The notes: generated from the letters alone by a model not told the origin. Counted from the stretch's first letter, positions 1 through 9,662 are shown. The stretch is 64,000 nucleotides of DNA from Hoeflea_A sp965216535 (GCA_965216535.1 OZ244175.1:3596001-3660000); one strand, 5' to 3'. Numbers and translations: made by a program.

Positions 1-3000
1 TTCCTTCCGAGCCGAAGATTGTCTCTGCCGAATTGCCGCCGACAATATTGCCACCCAGATAGCTTCCGTCGGCCGCATACCATTGTTCAAAGATTTCAGT
101 GTATGAGTTGTAGTCTGACGACAACCACGTCACGACAAAACCGCCATCGGGCAATGCACCGATGTTTGGGGTTTCTTGTGAATCGGTAGTCGAGCTGTTG
201 ATTTGGAACTCTTCACCGAGCGGCTGGCCGCTCGCGCTGTAGCGTTGCGCAAAGATCCCGTATTCATCGCCATCCTGGCTATAAGAGTGCCAGGTTATCA
301 CGAAACTGCCATCGGTCAGTTCGGTGATGGCCGGGGCACTCTGATCACTGGTTGCGTAGGTATTGACCTGGAAGACACCGCCGACGGGCTGGTCGAAGGA
401 ATCGAATATTTGGGCAAAAACACCGTTGCCGCTGCCGTCAAGGCCAGACTGTACCCATGTGACGACGAAGCCGCCACCGGTTAGTGCCGTGACCGTGGAT
501 GAGGTTTGATCACCGGTCGACTGGCTGTTGATCTGGATTTTGCTACCTGCTGGCTGCCCATCCGACCCAAACCGTTGAACGAATATATCGCCATGAGAAC
601 CAATAACCCAGGACGACCACGCCACTAGAAAGCCGCCGTCTGAGAGCGCGGTGATGGAGGGGGCTCCAACAAACTCCGAGGTGTGGGTAGCGATCTCGAA
701 CTCACTTCCATTCGCCTGGCCAGCAGAGTTGAATATCCGTGCAACGATACCGCCGTCGCCTGTTTCTCGATCATGAAATTCCCATACGGCAACGATGCTG
801 CCATCAGTTAGCTGCGTAACGTTGGGGGCGCTATCATAGTCGAAAATATTTGAATTGAATTGAAATTCGCTGCCATTTGGTTGGCCGTCGGCATCATAGA
901 GTTGACCGCGTACATCGTTCCCATCATCCCCGGCGCCGATATCGCGCCAAGTAACAATGAATCCGCCATCGTTAAGCGCAGCGATGCCCGGTACCGCGCC
1001 ACGCTCCAAGTAGGCGCTGATGAAAGTTGATTGGCCCGAATGGTGGAAATAGAAACCGTTCACGTCGATGTCGTTCCACGCGTGGACCAAACTACCATCG
1101 GTCAGTGTGGTCATGGATGAGTATAAAAAAGACCCCGACTCGAATAGAACCTCTCCGCCGTCCGCACGCACGTCGCGATCATTGCTCGCAACTGAAAAGT
1201 CGAATGTCTGCTCGGCACTGGTCACGCCATCGGATGCAACGACTTTCACCTGCAGCAGATCACCGGTGGTTCCTGCTGGCACAGTGCCGGTAAACCTGCC
1301 CGTCGCGGTATTGAAACCCAACCAGGACGGCAGCGCCGAGTCGTCCGCCAGCGTTGCTGTCAGAGTCAGCGTGTCGCCATCCGGATCGGTAAAAGCATCC
1401 GTCGGCAGGGTGAAGTCAATCTGCGCCCCTTCAACCGCCATAACATCATTCAGGGTCGTCCCCGTTTCCGGATCGTCATCGACCGGGCTGATCACCAGTG
1501 AGAACGTCTGGGTTGCCGGTGTCGAGCCGGCTTGTCCGTCGCTGGCCGAAACCTTGATGCTCAGCGTTCCGTTGTAGTCCTGCGGCGGCGTGCCGGAGAA
1601 CGTGCGGGTCGATGCGGCGAATGTCAGCCAGAAGGGCAGGGCGGATCCGTCCGCCAGCGTGGCGGTCAAGGTCAGCGTGTCGCCATCCGCATCGGTGAAG
1701 GCGTCCGACGGCAGAGAGAAGCTGACCGCGGTGTCCTCGTCGGACGACTGGTTTAGCAAGGTCGTGCCGACTTGCGGGTCCTGATTGGTGAGGGACAGAA
1801 CAAGCTCGCCGTCCACGAAGCCGTCGATGCTGATGCCGCCGTGGCCGATATCGGTCAGGGTGATCGTGACTTCGTCGGTGTTGCTGCCCAAACCATCGCT
1901 GTCGATCACCAGCCTGGCGTCGTTGTTGGTGCCGGCCTCGATCCACACGAAGTTGGAAAGGTTGGACACACCGTCCTCGTAGCCGATGATCAGTTGGCCA
2001 ACATCGACGCTGTCTTCGCCGACCACGAAGTCGGTGATCGTATCGTCGCCGGCGTTGGAGAATTTGTAGACGAAGATATCCGCGCCGTCGCCGCCGGTCA
2101 GCGTGTCGTTGCCAGCGCCGCCGACGAGAATGTCATCGCCATTGGCCGTCTGGACGGTATCGTCTCCACCCAGCGCGTGGACGGTGGCTCCCGTGGGGTC
2201 CACCCCCGGCAGAATGATGGGCGCTATCAGGAAGTTTTCTGCCTGGTTAGTCAGTTCATTGATTGTCAGGTCGCTGGTTAGCGTGCCGGTCGTCGTCCAG
2301 CCATAGACCTGCTCAAGGTGGTTGAGCGACGTGGCGTCCGTGTAAGTCAGTCCATCGGCGCCGAGGGAAACATTGTTCTGGATCGTCGTCTCGCCGGCCG
2401 CCGTGTCCAGTGTCGCCCAGCCCGCCAGCAGACTATCGAAATTCGCCTCGCTCATGCCGGATCCGTCCAGCATGGACGATGCCGATTGCAGCGAGGAAAT
2501 ATCCCAACCGCTGATGTCCTGGTCGAAGGTGGACGCTCCGTCGAACATTCCGTCCATCGAGGTAACGCTGCCGGTGTCCCATGAGCCGAGACTCTGGTTG
2601 AAGGACGTGGCCTCTTCGAACATGGCGTTCATGGAGACGACATTGCCCGTGTCCCAGGCGTCGATGCCCTGGTCGAAACTCTCGGCTCTCCGGAACATCG
2701 CGACAAGGGAGGCCGCGCCGCCGATGAGCCAGCCACCAATGTTCTGATCGAAGTTTGTCGCTCCGTCGAACATGGATGAGAAATCGGTGACTGAACCGAC
2801 ACTCCAACCGCTGATATCCTGGTCGAAGTTTTCCGCATCCTGGAACATCGACGACATGTCGAGGGCAGAACTGACATCCCAGACGCCGATGTTCTGGTCG
2901 AAGCTCGTGGCGCCCTCGAACATGGACGAAAAGTCGCTGACGTCACCGACATCCCAGTCGACGACATAGTCTTCGTCGAATTCGCTGTCGAAACTCAGAG

Positions 3001-5512
3001 CATCGTTGACGGTGTCGATGACGGTCTGCACCTCGTCAAGCGTCGGAAGGTCGGAGAACCCGGTTTCCGCCTGGATCGCCGCCTGGTAGAGCGTCTCCGT
3101 CTCATCGCCGAGGATCACGCTGTTCGCCACGAGAGCCAGTTGATCGTCGGTCACGGCGACACCGTTGGCGTTGCCGGATCCGCCGGTGGAGGCGGAGTCC
3201 TCCAACACCTCTTGCAGAACAGTGTTCGTGACCAGGGCCAGATCATACGTGGCGCCGTCGATCGTCCAGCCATAGTCGTCGACCAGACGATCGAAGGATG
3301 CCTGGTCGGTGTACTTCAGCCCCTTGGCTCCGAGGGTGATGTTCCTTGGGATGTCGTCTATGCCATCGCCATCAATTTCGGAACTGTCCGTCGACCAACC
3401 CTCCAGAAGACGGTTGAAGTTTTCGGTGCTCATCCCGGAGTAGTCGAGCATGCCAAATGCATAGGTCAGGGACGTGATGTCCCAGTCGCCAATGTCCTGG
3501 TCGAACTCGCCGGACCGGCCGAACATCAACACCATGTTTGTGACGGAACTCACGTCCCAGTCACCAATGTTCTGGTTGAAGCCATCTGAATGATAGAACA
3601 TCAAATACATATTGGTGACGGAACTCACGTCCCAGTCGACCAGGTAATCCTCGTCCCCATCGAAACTATGGGATAGGAAGAGCATACTCAGGTTGGCATT
3701 TTGTGCATCGATGATGGTTTGCACTTCCGCGATCGTCGGCAGATTGGAAAACCCTGTCTCCGCATGGATCGCGGCCTGATAGCGAGCTTCCATCGGCGAG
3801 GCGGCTGTGTCACTCCCGGCCAGTACGCGGTCCACGACCAGCGCCAGTTCGTCGTCGGTGACGGCCACGCCATTTGCATTGCCTGCGCCGCCGGCCGAGG
3901 CTGAATCCTCCAGGATTTCGGCCAGGATCGCTTTCTCGGGGTCGAATATTTCGAGCACCGGCACCACGAAGGTTTCCGAATAGGTATCGCCATCCGTTTC
4001 GACGGCGGTCACCGTCAACGACACCACTGTCTCCGTCCCGTAGTCGAGACTGATGCCGTCCTTCAGCTTCAGTTGCCCGCCGACCACTTCAAATCGCGCG
4101 TCGTCGACCGTGTAGGTCACGCCCGTATCGGTGTCGTCGAGGGCGGTAAGGAGGCCGATCACGGCACCCGCGACATTCTCGGGAACCCCGACCTTGATCA
4201 GGTCGATGGTCCCTTCGCCTCGCTCGCTGATCAGGACGCTGCCATCGGCCAGCAACGTTACGGCCGGATTGTCCTCGTTACTGATTGCCTCACCAACGGC
4301 AAATGCCGGCCCGCGCGGCGTGCCATCCGCATTGAAATAGCGGGTCAGGAAGCCATTTTCGCCGGCACGCATGACTGCCGCAAAGCCGCCATCTGAAAGG
4401 CTGACGAGCGTGACCTCTCCACTATAGGCGAACCTGCTGTCGGTCGCCCGTGAAATCAGGGTCAGAACATCCCCCGTCGTAGCGCCATCCGATCCGACGA
4501 TCTGGGCTTTGGCGTTTGCATAGGTCGACCAGGCCACGATATAAGACCCGCCCGACAGGGCCGTCACGCTCGGTTCGAGCGCGGAATCGGCAGCGTGTTC
4601 GATCGCCGTGGACCGGGGTTGGCCGGAACTGTCATAGCTTCGCGAAAAGATGCTGCCGTTGGCTCCCTCCCAGCAAATCACGTAGCCGCCATCGTCCAGC
4701 GCCGTGATGTACGGATCACGGGCAGCCCCGGTGCTGACTTGCGCTTCCGTTCCATCCAGCCGGGTTCCGTGCTGGTCGAAGCGAACGGAATAGAGATTGA
4801 ACGTACCGGGAGTTTCATGGTCCGATACCCAGGTCACCACGAAGCCACCATTATCCAGCGCCGTTACCAGGCCGGCCAATTCGGGGTCATATTGATACTC
4901 TGCCGGCTCGAAGCTCAACGCGATCGTGTCTCCGGCGGCGTCGCCGCCGGCATCAAAGCGCCGGGCAAAAACATCCGTCTCGCCGCTGGCACCGTCCACG
5001 GATTGCCAGGACACGACGAAGTCGCCAGACTGAAGCGCCGTGACCGATGGATAGATCGGATTTGATGTGGTCGTATCGACGGCGATCTGATCACCGACCG
5101 TCGTCCCGTCCGCGTCGAACCGCTGCGCAAAGATTTCACCGCTATTTGTTGTCCAGACCACGACATAACCGCCGTCATCGAGGGCGGTGACTGCTGTCTG
5201 TGTTTGCGGCCCGTCTCCCTGGGGCACGAAACTTACCGTCTCATGGACCCCATGCAGGGTCATGTCCCGACCGTCCTGCACTTGGATATTGATTTCGAAA
5301 TTGTCGGAGGGTTGTCCGCCAACCAACGACTTCACGGTGACCGACGGCTCCGTCTCATAGTCGAGGCCAATGCCGGGCTTGAGGAAAAGTTTGTCGTCGA
5401 TGATCGTGAATCTATCGTCATCCGGAGTGACTCCGGCATAAACGCCTGCGGGCAGATCGGTGACAAACGCGCCGGTTGCATTCTCGTCAACGGTTGCTGT
5501 TACGACAGTCAT
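1..5512 (-). CDS. Giant mosaic RTX/BspA-type surface protein (partial, C-terminus beyond left edge)
   Basis: The frame opens at ATG 5512 behind an AAGGAGAG ribosome-binding site and stays open to base 1, giving 1837 codons. By my translation it has, in order: an N-terminal cadherin-like segment (residues about 1-85); a block of roughly 50-residue repeats with cores like TALDDGGYVVVW and FAQRFDADG (about 93-395), probably beta-propeller-like; a second cadherin-like segment (about 430-505); two blocks of 25-residue BspA/DUF285 repeats with MF..ATSFDQNIG and WDVSSVTNM cores (about 623-695 and 850-1021); an RTX stretch GGAGNDTLTGGDGAD followed by a DTITDF motif (about 1118-1175); two CADG-type domains with DPDGDTLTLTA (about 1242-1440); and a second propeller-like block (about 1462-1815). 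At the edge NSAETIFGSEG suggests another RTX array. There is no N-terminal signal peptide, which fits type I secretion through an unseen C-terminus. It is probably a secreted adhesin. No secretion genes are in view. Confidence 0.85.
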   Translation of the reverse strand, partial: MTVVTATVDENATGAFVTDLPAGVYAGVTPDDDRFTIIDDKLFLKPGIGLDYETEPSVTVKSLVGGQPSDNFEINIQVQDGRDMTLHGVHETVSFVPQGDGPQTQTAVTALDDGGYVVVWTTNSGEIFAQRFDADGTTVGDQIAVDTTTSNPIYPSVTALQSGDFVVSWQSVDGASGETDVFARRFDAGGDAAGDTIALSFEPAEYQYDPELAGLVTALDNGGFVVTWVSDHETPGTFNLYSVRFDQHGTRLDGTEAQVSTGAARDPYITALDDGGYVICWEGANGSIFSRSYDSSGQPRSTAIEHAADSALEPSVTALSGGSYIVAWSTYANAKAQIVGSDGATTGDVLTLISRATDSRFAYSGEVTLVSLSDGGFAAVMRAGENGFLTRYFNADGTPRGPAFAVGEAISNEDNPAVTLLADGSVLISERGEGTIDLIKVGVPENVAGAVIGLLTALDDTDTGVTYTVDDARFEVVGGQLKLKDGISLDYGTETVVSLTVTAVETDGDTYSETFVVPVLEIFDPEKAILAEILEDSASAGGAGNANGVAVTDDELALVVDRVLAGSDTAASPMEARYQAAIHAETGFSNLPTIAEVQTIIDAQNANLSMLFLSHSFDGDEDYLVDWDVSSVTNMYLMFYHSDGFNQNIGDWDVSSVTNMVLMFGRSGEFDQDIGDWDITSLTYAFGMLDYSGMSTENFNRLLEGWSTDSSEIDGDGIDDIPRNITLGAKGLKYTDQASFDRLVDDYGWTIDGATYDLALVTNTVLQEVLEDSASTGGSGNANGVAVTDDQLALVANSVILGDETETLYQAAIQAETGFSDLPTLDEVQTVIDTVNDALSFDSEFDEDYVVDWDVGDVSDFSSMFEGATSFDQNIGVWDVSSALDMSSMFQDAENFDQDISGWSVGSVTDFSSMFDGATNFDQNIGGWLIGGAASLVAMFRRAESFDQGIDAWDTGNVVSMNAMFEEATSFNQSLGSWDTGSVTSMDGMFDGASTFDQDISGWDISSLQSASSMLDGSGMSEANFDSLLAGWATLDTAAGETTIQNNVSLGADGLTYTDATSLNHLEQVYGWTTTGTLTSDLTINELTNQAENFLIAPIILPGVDPTGATVHALGGDDTVQTANGDDILVGGAGNDTLTGGDGADIFVYKFSNAGDDTITDFVVGEDSVDVGQLIIGYEDGVSNLSNFVWIEAGTNNDARLVIDSDGLGSNTDEVTITLTDIGHGGISIDGFVDGELVLSLTNQDPQVGTTLLNQSSDEDTAVSFSLPSDAFTDADGDTLTLTATLADGSALPFWLTFAASTRTFSGTPPQDYNGTLSIKVSASDGQAGSTPATQTFSLVISPVDDDPETGTTLNDVMAVEGAQIDFTLPTDAFTDPDGDTLTLTATLADDSALPSWLGFNTATGRFTGTVPAGTTGDLLQVKVVASDGVTSAEQTFDFSVASNDRDVRADGGEVLFESGSFLYSSMTTLTDGSLVHAWNDIDVNGFYFHHSGQSTFISAYLERGAVPGIAALNDGGFIVTWRDIGAGDDGNDVRGQLYDADGQPNGSEFQFNSNIFDYDSAPNVTQLTDGSIVAVWEFHDRETGDGGIVARIFNSAGQANGSEFEIATHTSEFVGAPSITALSDGGFLVAWSSWVIGSHGDIFVQRFGSDGQPAGSKIQINSQSTGDQTSSTVTALTGGGFVVTWVQSGLDGSGNGVFAQIFDSFDQPVGGVFQVNTYATSDQSAPAITELTDGSFVITWHSYSQDGDEYGIFAQRYSASGQPLGEEFQINSSTTDSQETPNIGALPDGGFVVTWLSSDYNSYTEIFEQWYAADGSYLGGNIVGGNSAETIFGSEG

Positions 5513-5556
5513 GGGCCCTCTCTCCTTGCTTGATGGCAACACTCACCAGGAGCCGG

Positions 5557-5579
5557 AAGACGTCGTCCCCGGACGTCTT
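5557..5579. promoter_or_regulatory. Perfect inverted repeat in adhesin leader
   Basis: AAGACGTC (5557-5564) and GACGTCTT (5572-5579) are exact inverse complements around a seven-base loop, 45-67 bases upstream of the adhesin start codon. No T tract follows, so an operator or leader hairpin is more likely than a terminator. Confidence 0.4.
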
Positions 5580-5644
5580 GCCTTTGGCAAATGTGCGCAA
5601 CTATTCAGAGTCCAAAGAAGGCAATGCAATTTTTGATGCGTAAA

Positions 5645-5682
5645 CCGCGAGGCGTCTCAAGTGACTGACGCATCGTCTCAAT
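5645..5682 (-). repeat. Minus-oriented pair of TTGAGAC half-sites, 21 bp apart
   Basis: Read on the minus strand, a 17-base unit beginning ATTGAGAC (5682-5666) is followed, after a four-base gap, by CTTGAGAC (5661-5645). The 21-base period equals the pair at 5833-5870 and faces the adhesin gene. It resembles the direct half-site geometry used by AraC-family activators. Confidence 0.5.
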
Positions 5683-5832
5683 TTAGCCGGTTATGTTTTC
5701 CCCGCGGCGCCAGGCTTCGGAGCGTTCGTCCGCAATATCGGGCGATCCAGACGTCCGAGAACGACTGACAAACAGGCCCAGATGGTGACTCCCGAACGCA
5801 TCCCGATCGTCGGAAGCATCCAGGACGATAAG

Positions 5833-5870
5833 ATTGAGACATATTGACTTCAAATTGAGACAGATTGACT
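5833..5870 (+). repeat. Plus-oriented pair of 17-bp half-sites, 21 bp apart
   Basis: ATTGAGACATATTGACT (5833-5849) and ATTGAGACAGATTGACT (5854-5870) differ at one base and are separated by four bases. Two 17-base half-sites with a 21-base period is the araI1-araI2 layout. The pair lies 107 bases upstream of the AraC-type gene start. Confidence 0.6.
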
Positions 5871-5976
5871 GTCGCATTTGCTGAAATGAACACGAAATTG
5901 AAGGATATCACCGAATTCGAGACGGCCGTGGCTGCGCAAATCCGCGGGGCACGGGATTGGGAAGGCGAGAAAAATA

Positions 5977-6930
5977 ATGGACGTTGTGAGCGATATCCTC
6001 GGCAACATAACAGTGAAAAATCACGTTACGGGATTGCTGCGGCTGAACGGGGATTGGGCATTTGAATCGCCTGCCGCGGATGTTTCCGTTTTCCATCTGA
6101 TATTCGACGGGACGGCCCACGTGACGTTCAACGGCAGGACCGAACGGCTCGAAAAGGGTGACATGGTTTTGTTCACCCGCGGGCACGGGCATAAATTGGG
6201 CAGTGCGCCGGACGCGCCTTCGGTGACATTCGCCGAAGAAGACACGCGCGTGCGGATGCACTCGGTGGACGACGGCCAGATATCAAGTGTCGACAAGCGG
6301 GGCGATGGCCCCGAAACGTCGATCATCTGTGCACGGTTCAATTTCTCAAGCCGTTTGTCGCAGGAACTTGTACGGGAGTTCTCCGATCAGGTCCTGCTTC
6401 GTGGTATGGGACGGGAGACCTTCTCTGCCTTTGAGCCCATGTTGCTGAGAACCGCGCAAGCGGCACATTCGAACGAACCGGGTGCCCTGGCGGAACTCGA
6501 TAGTCTGGTGAACTTCCTCTACCTGTCCTTCATGCGGAACTGGCTGACGAAATTCGCGGAGGATCAACCCGGCTGGATTCGCGGGCTTAACGATCCGAAT
6601 ATCTCCAGGGCGCTCAAGGCAATTCACACGGATCCGACGCGTAAATGGTCCGTTCAGGAACTCGCCGCGGAGGTGGGCATGTCCCGGGCCCGTTTTGCCG
6701 CCCGTTTTGCAGACGTGGTGCGAGATACGCCGGCCCGGTATCAGCTTCGCTGGCGCATGTCATTGGCCGCCCGGCAACTTGAAACCCATCCCCAGCGTCC
6801 CTTGAACCAGATTGCGTTCACCGTCGGGTATGAGACGGAAAACGCTTTCTTTTCCTCCTTCAAACGCGTTTTCGGCAAAACCCCGAATGCCTGGAGACGG
6901 GACTTCCAGCTCTCACACGCGACCGACTGA
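5977..6930 (+). CDS. AraC-family transcriptional regulator with N-terminal cupin
   Basis: A 317-residue protein. The N-terminal half (residues about 15-170) has the beta-rich look of a cupin sensor domain found in AraC regulators, with GDMVLFTRGHGH near residue 60. The C-terminal hundred residues form the two helix-turn-helix units: WSVQELAAEVGMSRARFAARF, then the hallmark IAFTVGYETENAFFSSFKRVFG. The ATG at 5977 is preceded by a GAAGG about 12 bases upstream. It is divergent from the giant surface protein, and AraC-like paired repeats fill the space between them, so it may control the adhesin, itself, or the FAD oxidoreductase that follows 89 bases downstream. The effector is not deducible. 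Confidence 0.88.
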   Translation: MDVVSDILGNITVKNHVTGLLRLNGDWAFESPAADVSVFHLIFDGTAHVTFNGRTERLEKGDMVLFTRGHGHKLGSAPDAPSVTFAEEDTRVRMHSVDDGQISSVDKRGDGPETSIICARFNFSSRLSQELVREFSDQVLLRGMGRETFSAFEPMLLRTAQAAHSNEPGALAELDSLVNFLYLSFMRNWLTKFAEDQPGWIRGLNDPNISRALKAIHTDPTRKWSVQELAAEVGMSRARFAARFADVVRDTPARYQLRWRMSLAARQLETHPQRPLNQIAFTVGYETENAFFSSFKRVFGKTPNAWRRDFQLSHATD

Positions 6931-7019
6931 CCACATCGGTATTGACCGCCGCACTTCAGATACATTACTAGTGGGATGAAAGTGGGAAGCCATGGTCTTT
7001 TCTGACCGGGGGAGAGCGA

Positions 7020-8645
7020 ATGCCTGCCTCAGCAACCGAGAATACCGGCTCTGGTGGCAAAGGCCGTTATGACGCCATCATCGTCGGTGGCGGTCACAAC
7101 GGACTGACCTGTGGCGCGTATCTGGCGAAGGCCGGACTCAAAACGCTTGTTCTGGAACGGCGGCATATCGTTGGCGGCGCGGCGGTGACCGAGGAAGTGC
7201 ATCCGGGATTTCGCGCCTCTACCTTCAGCTACATCATGGGGCACGTGCACCCGAAAGTGATCGCTGATCTGGAGCTCTCTCGCTACGGGTTGAAGCACCT
7301 GAAAATGGGCGAGGTTCTTCATCCTCTCGAGGGTGATGATTCGATCATATTTTCCACCGATATGGCCACGACCCAGGCAGAGATTGCTCGATTTTCGACC
7401 AAGGATGCCGAGGCCTATCCGCGGTTTTTCAACGACATCACCCAGACCATTTCCGTGCTGCGACGGCTTTTGCTGGAGACGCCCATCGATCCCGGCGAGC
7501 GGTCCTGGGGTGCGCTGGTTGACGTGGCGCGGATGGGCTGGCGCTATCGCGGTATCGGCGAAGAGGTTTATCGCATCACGGATGCGATGACCCAAAGCGC
7601 CTATGACTTCGTGTCCCGTTGGTTCGAGAGTGAAGAGGCGAAGGCGCTCTTCTGCTACTGGGCGGGAATCGGCAACTTCAAGGGGCCACGCGGGGCGGGG
7701 ACAGCCTACTCGATCCTGTTTCACTTGATTGGAGAAAACGGCCTGGGCTTTGCCAAGGGCGGCATGGGGGCGATTTCGGACGCCATCGCGGCGTCGGGGC
7801 AGGCCAACGGCATGGAGATTGCCACCGAGGCGGCGGTGTCCGAGATCGGCGTGAAAGACGGCAAGGCCGTTGGCGTCGTGTGCGAAGACGGCCGGGTGTT
7901 CGAAGCGACGCTGGTTGCCTCCGGCGTTGCGGCGCCGGTAACGTTCGGTCAGATGGTGCCGCGCAAGGATCTTCCTGAGGACTTCATGGCGGCTATTGAC
8001 CGCTGGCGCTGCCGGGGAGAGGTTTTCAAGATCAACTGCGCGGTGGATCGGCTTCCGCAATATCGCGGCTACAGGAATCCGCGGGCGGGTGTCGATTACC
8101 CGGCCTATGCCCATATCGGTCCGACGATCGACTATATGGAACGTGCCTACGACGACGCGAAATATGGCTGGTACTCCAAACGGCCGTTCGTGTCGCCCAT
8201 CGTGCCGACGGTGGCGGATCCGGAACTCGCGCCCGAGGGCAAGCACGTTGTGACGCTTTCCGGCGGGCATGCGCCCTATGAACTCAAGAACGGTGATTGG
8301 GCTGACGAGAAAGACAAATTCGTGGCCAATGTCTTTGCCGTCATGGACGACTTCTGTCCGGGTTTCAGCGATAGTCTGATTGCGTACGAAGCCTATGTGC
8401 CGCCTGATCTGGAACGGGTTCTGGGTATGCCGGGAGGGCATGAACTGCATGGAGACGTTGCCCTCGATCAGCTGTTTTTCCAGCGACCGGCGCCGCATTA
8501 CTCAGATTACCGAACGCCGATCCGCGGGCTTTACCAATGCGGGTCTTCGACCCATCCGGGAGGCGCTGTTTCGGCGGTTCCGGGCCACAATGCGGCGCGA
8601 GAGATCTTGAAGGATCGAAGGCGCAGGCGTGACCGTACCCCTTAG
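7020..8645 (+). CDS. Phytoene-desaturase-like FAD/NAD(P)-dependent oxidoreductase
   Basis: A 541-residue flavoprotein of the CrtI/phytoene dehydrogenase-like group (COG1233). The N-terminal dinucleotide-binding fold reads DAIIVGGGHNGLTCGAYLAKAG and is followed by the family's LERRHIVGGAA segment; the C-terminal LYQCGSSTHPGGAVSAVPGHNAA is the second FAD-binding signature of this superfamily. The start follows a strong GGGGGAGAG. No other carotenoid genes are nearby, so a role in carotenoid synthesis is unlikely; many homologues are uncharacterised oxidoreductases. It lies in the same direction as the AraC gene and may be its target. Its stop overlaps the convergent TSUP stop by four bases. Confidence 0.85.
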   Translation: MPASATENTGSGGKGRYDAIIVGGGHNGLTCGAYLAKAGLKTLVLERRHIVGGAAVTEEVHPGFRASTFSYIMGHVHPKVIADLELSRYGLKHLKMGEVLHPLEGDDSIIFSTDMATTQAEIARFSTKDAEAYPRFFNDITQTISVLRRLLLETPIDPGERSWGALVDVARMGWRYRGIGEEVYRITDAMTQSAYDFVSRWFESEEAKALFCYWAGIGNFKGPRGAGTAYSILFHLIGENGLGFAKGGMGAISDAIAASGQANGMEIATEAAVSEIGVKDGKAVGVVCEDGRVFEATLVASGVAAPVTFGQMVPRKDLPEDFMAAIDRWRCRGEVFKINCAVDRLPQYRGYRNPRAGVDYPAYAHIGPTIDYMERAYDDAKYGWYSKRPFVSPIVPTVADPELAPEGKHVVTLSGGHAPYELKNGDWADEKDKFVANVFAVMDDFCPGFSDSLIAYEAYVPPDLERVLGMPGGHELHGDVALDQLFFQRPAPHYSDYRTPIRGLYQCGSSTHPGGAVSAVPGHNAAREILKDRRRRRDRTP

Positions 8646-9391
8646 AGTGCCAATACCGATCTGGTGACGATGTAGATCCCCAGCAGGCACAGCGACACCA
8701 GGAAAACCAGCCGGAAACTTCGCTCCGATGTTCGCTTGCGAATGCGAGTTCCGAGATATACGCCGACGGTGGTCGGAATGACGGCGGCCAATGACACCAA
8801 TCCCAGTTGAGCTGTCAAAAGGTTCTGGCCGCCCAGCGAGATGCTGAGGCCGATTGTTGCAAGGGTGAACAGCATCCCCATCGCCTGAATCAATTCCTCG
8901 CGGTTCAGACCCGTGGACTGCAGGTAGGCGACACCCGGAACGGTGAAAACACCGGTCATGCCAGCCAGGACGCCGCTGATCGCCCCAACGAGGGGATTGA
9001 GGCGCCCCTCCAACGTCTTCGGGACCTCGAATTTCAGTCGCGAAAGACTGATTGCCGCATAGGCTATCAGCAGGCTGCCCAAAAGCGCGGTCAGATAGGC
9101 TACATTCACGCGGGCCAAGGCAAAGGTTCCCGGCCACGTGAACAGCATTGTCGCGACAAAAAGGGGCCAAAATCGTCTGAAAATGGCGCGGGTGTGCTCT
9201 CCAGCGAAGCTTTGCCAGACATTGGTCAGGAAGGAGGGTACCAGCAGCAGCGCCAGCGCCGGCTTCAGGCCGATAAAGGCCGTCAGCAATCCCACTGTCA
9301 CCAGCGGCAGGCCCATGCCGATTGTTCCCTTGACGCATCCGGCCAGGAAAAACACTGCAAAAACGACAAGCAGAACGAAAGGCTCGGACAT
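8642..9391 (-). CDS. TauE/SafE (TSUP) family permease
   Basis: A 249-residue hydrophobic protein when started at ATG 9391 (MSEPFVLLVVFAVFFLAGCVKG); a longer upstream frame lacks membrane character. About eight membrane segments are visible, with the family's repeated glycine motifs: GCVKGTIGMGLPLVTVGLL near the N-terminus and GAISGVLAGMTGVFTVPG in the middle. TSUP proteins export or import small organic and sulfur anions such as sulfite, sulfoacetate or taurine-derived products. No sulfur-metabolism genes are adjacent, so the substrate is open. Convergent with the FAD oxidoreductase, divergent from the MFS transporter. Confidence 0.85.
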   Translation of the reverse strand: MSEPFVLLVVFAVFFLAGCVKGTIGMGLPLVTVGLLTAFIGLKPALALLLVPSFLTNVWQSFAGEHTRAIFRRFWPLFVATMLFTWPGTFALARVNVAYLTALLGSLLIAYAAISLSRLKFEVPKTLEGRLNPLVGAISGVLAGMTGVFTVPGVAYLQSTGLNREELIQAMGMLFTLATIGLSISLGGQNLLTAQLGLVSLAAVIPTTVGVYLGTRIRKRTSERSFRLVFLVSLCLLGIYIVTRSVLAL

Positions 9392-9662
9392 GGATTCTCT
9401 GCGGGCAGGGCGGGAGTATTCCCTCACTGGGTGCCTGAATTTTTTCTGAATCGCAAGCCGGCCACGTGGCGGATGCCGGCTCACGGCCAGATTGTCACGG
9501 GTCGTTCCGACTTTACCGCGGAGCGCAGTTCCATTGATCGGACTGTGCCGTTGCTTGACCTGGTCCCTTCTGAAGGTGCATAGCTGGGTGGTTCAATTCT
9601 CGACAGCCCATCGCTTCTGCGCCATTTCTTGCCCGGACTGTCCGTCACACTTGGGTTTCCTG

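Larger units (their letters stand above)
5513..5976. promoter_or_regulatory. Divergent control region between adhesin and AraC gene
   Basis: This 464-base gap separates the minus-strand surface protein from the plus-strand AraC regulator. It holds a hairpin in the presumed adhesin leader (5557-5579), a pair of minus-oriented ATTGAGAC-type repeats (5645-5682) and a pair of plus-oriented ones (5833-5870). Short open frames inside it have no coding features. Confidence 0.6.

Noticed and set aside
3140..3589. Plus-strand open frames across the adhesin region (for example 149 codons here)
   Set aside because: They are antisense shadows of repeat-encoding DNA; the minus-strand frame has coherent RTX, DUF285 and CADG motifs.
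7029..8498. 489-codon open frame antisense to the FAD oxidoreductase
   Set aside because: The product has no recognisable domain, is rich in His/Arg as expected from a GC-rich antisense frame, and the opposite strand encodes a full conserved protein.
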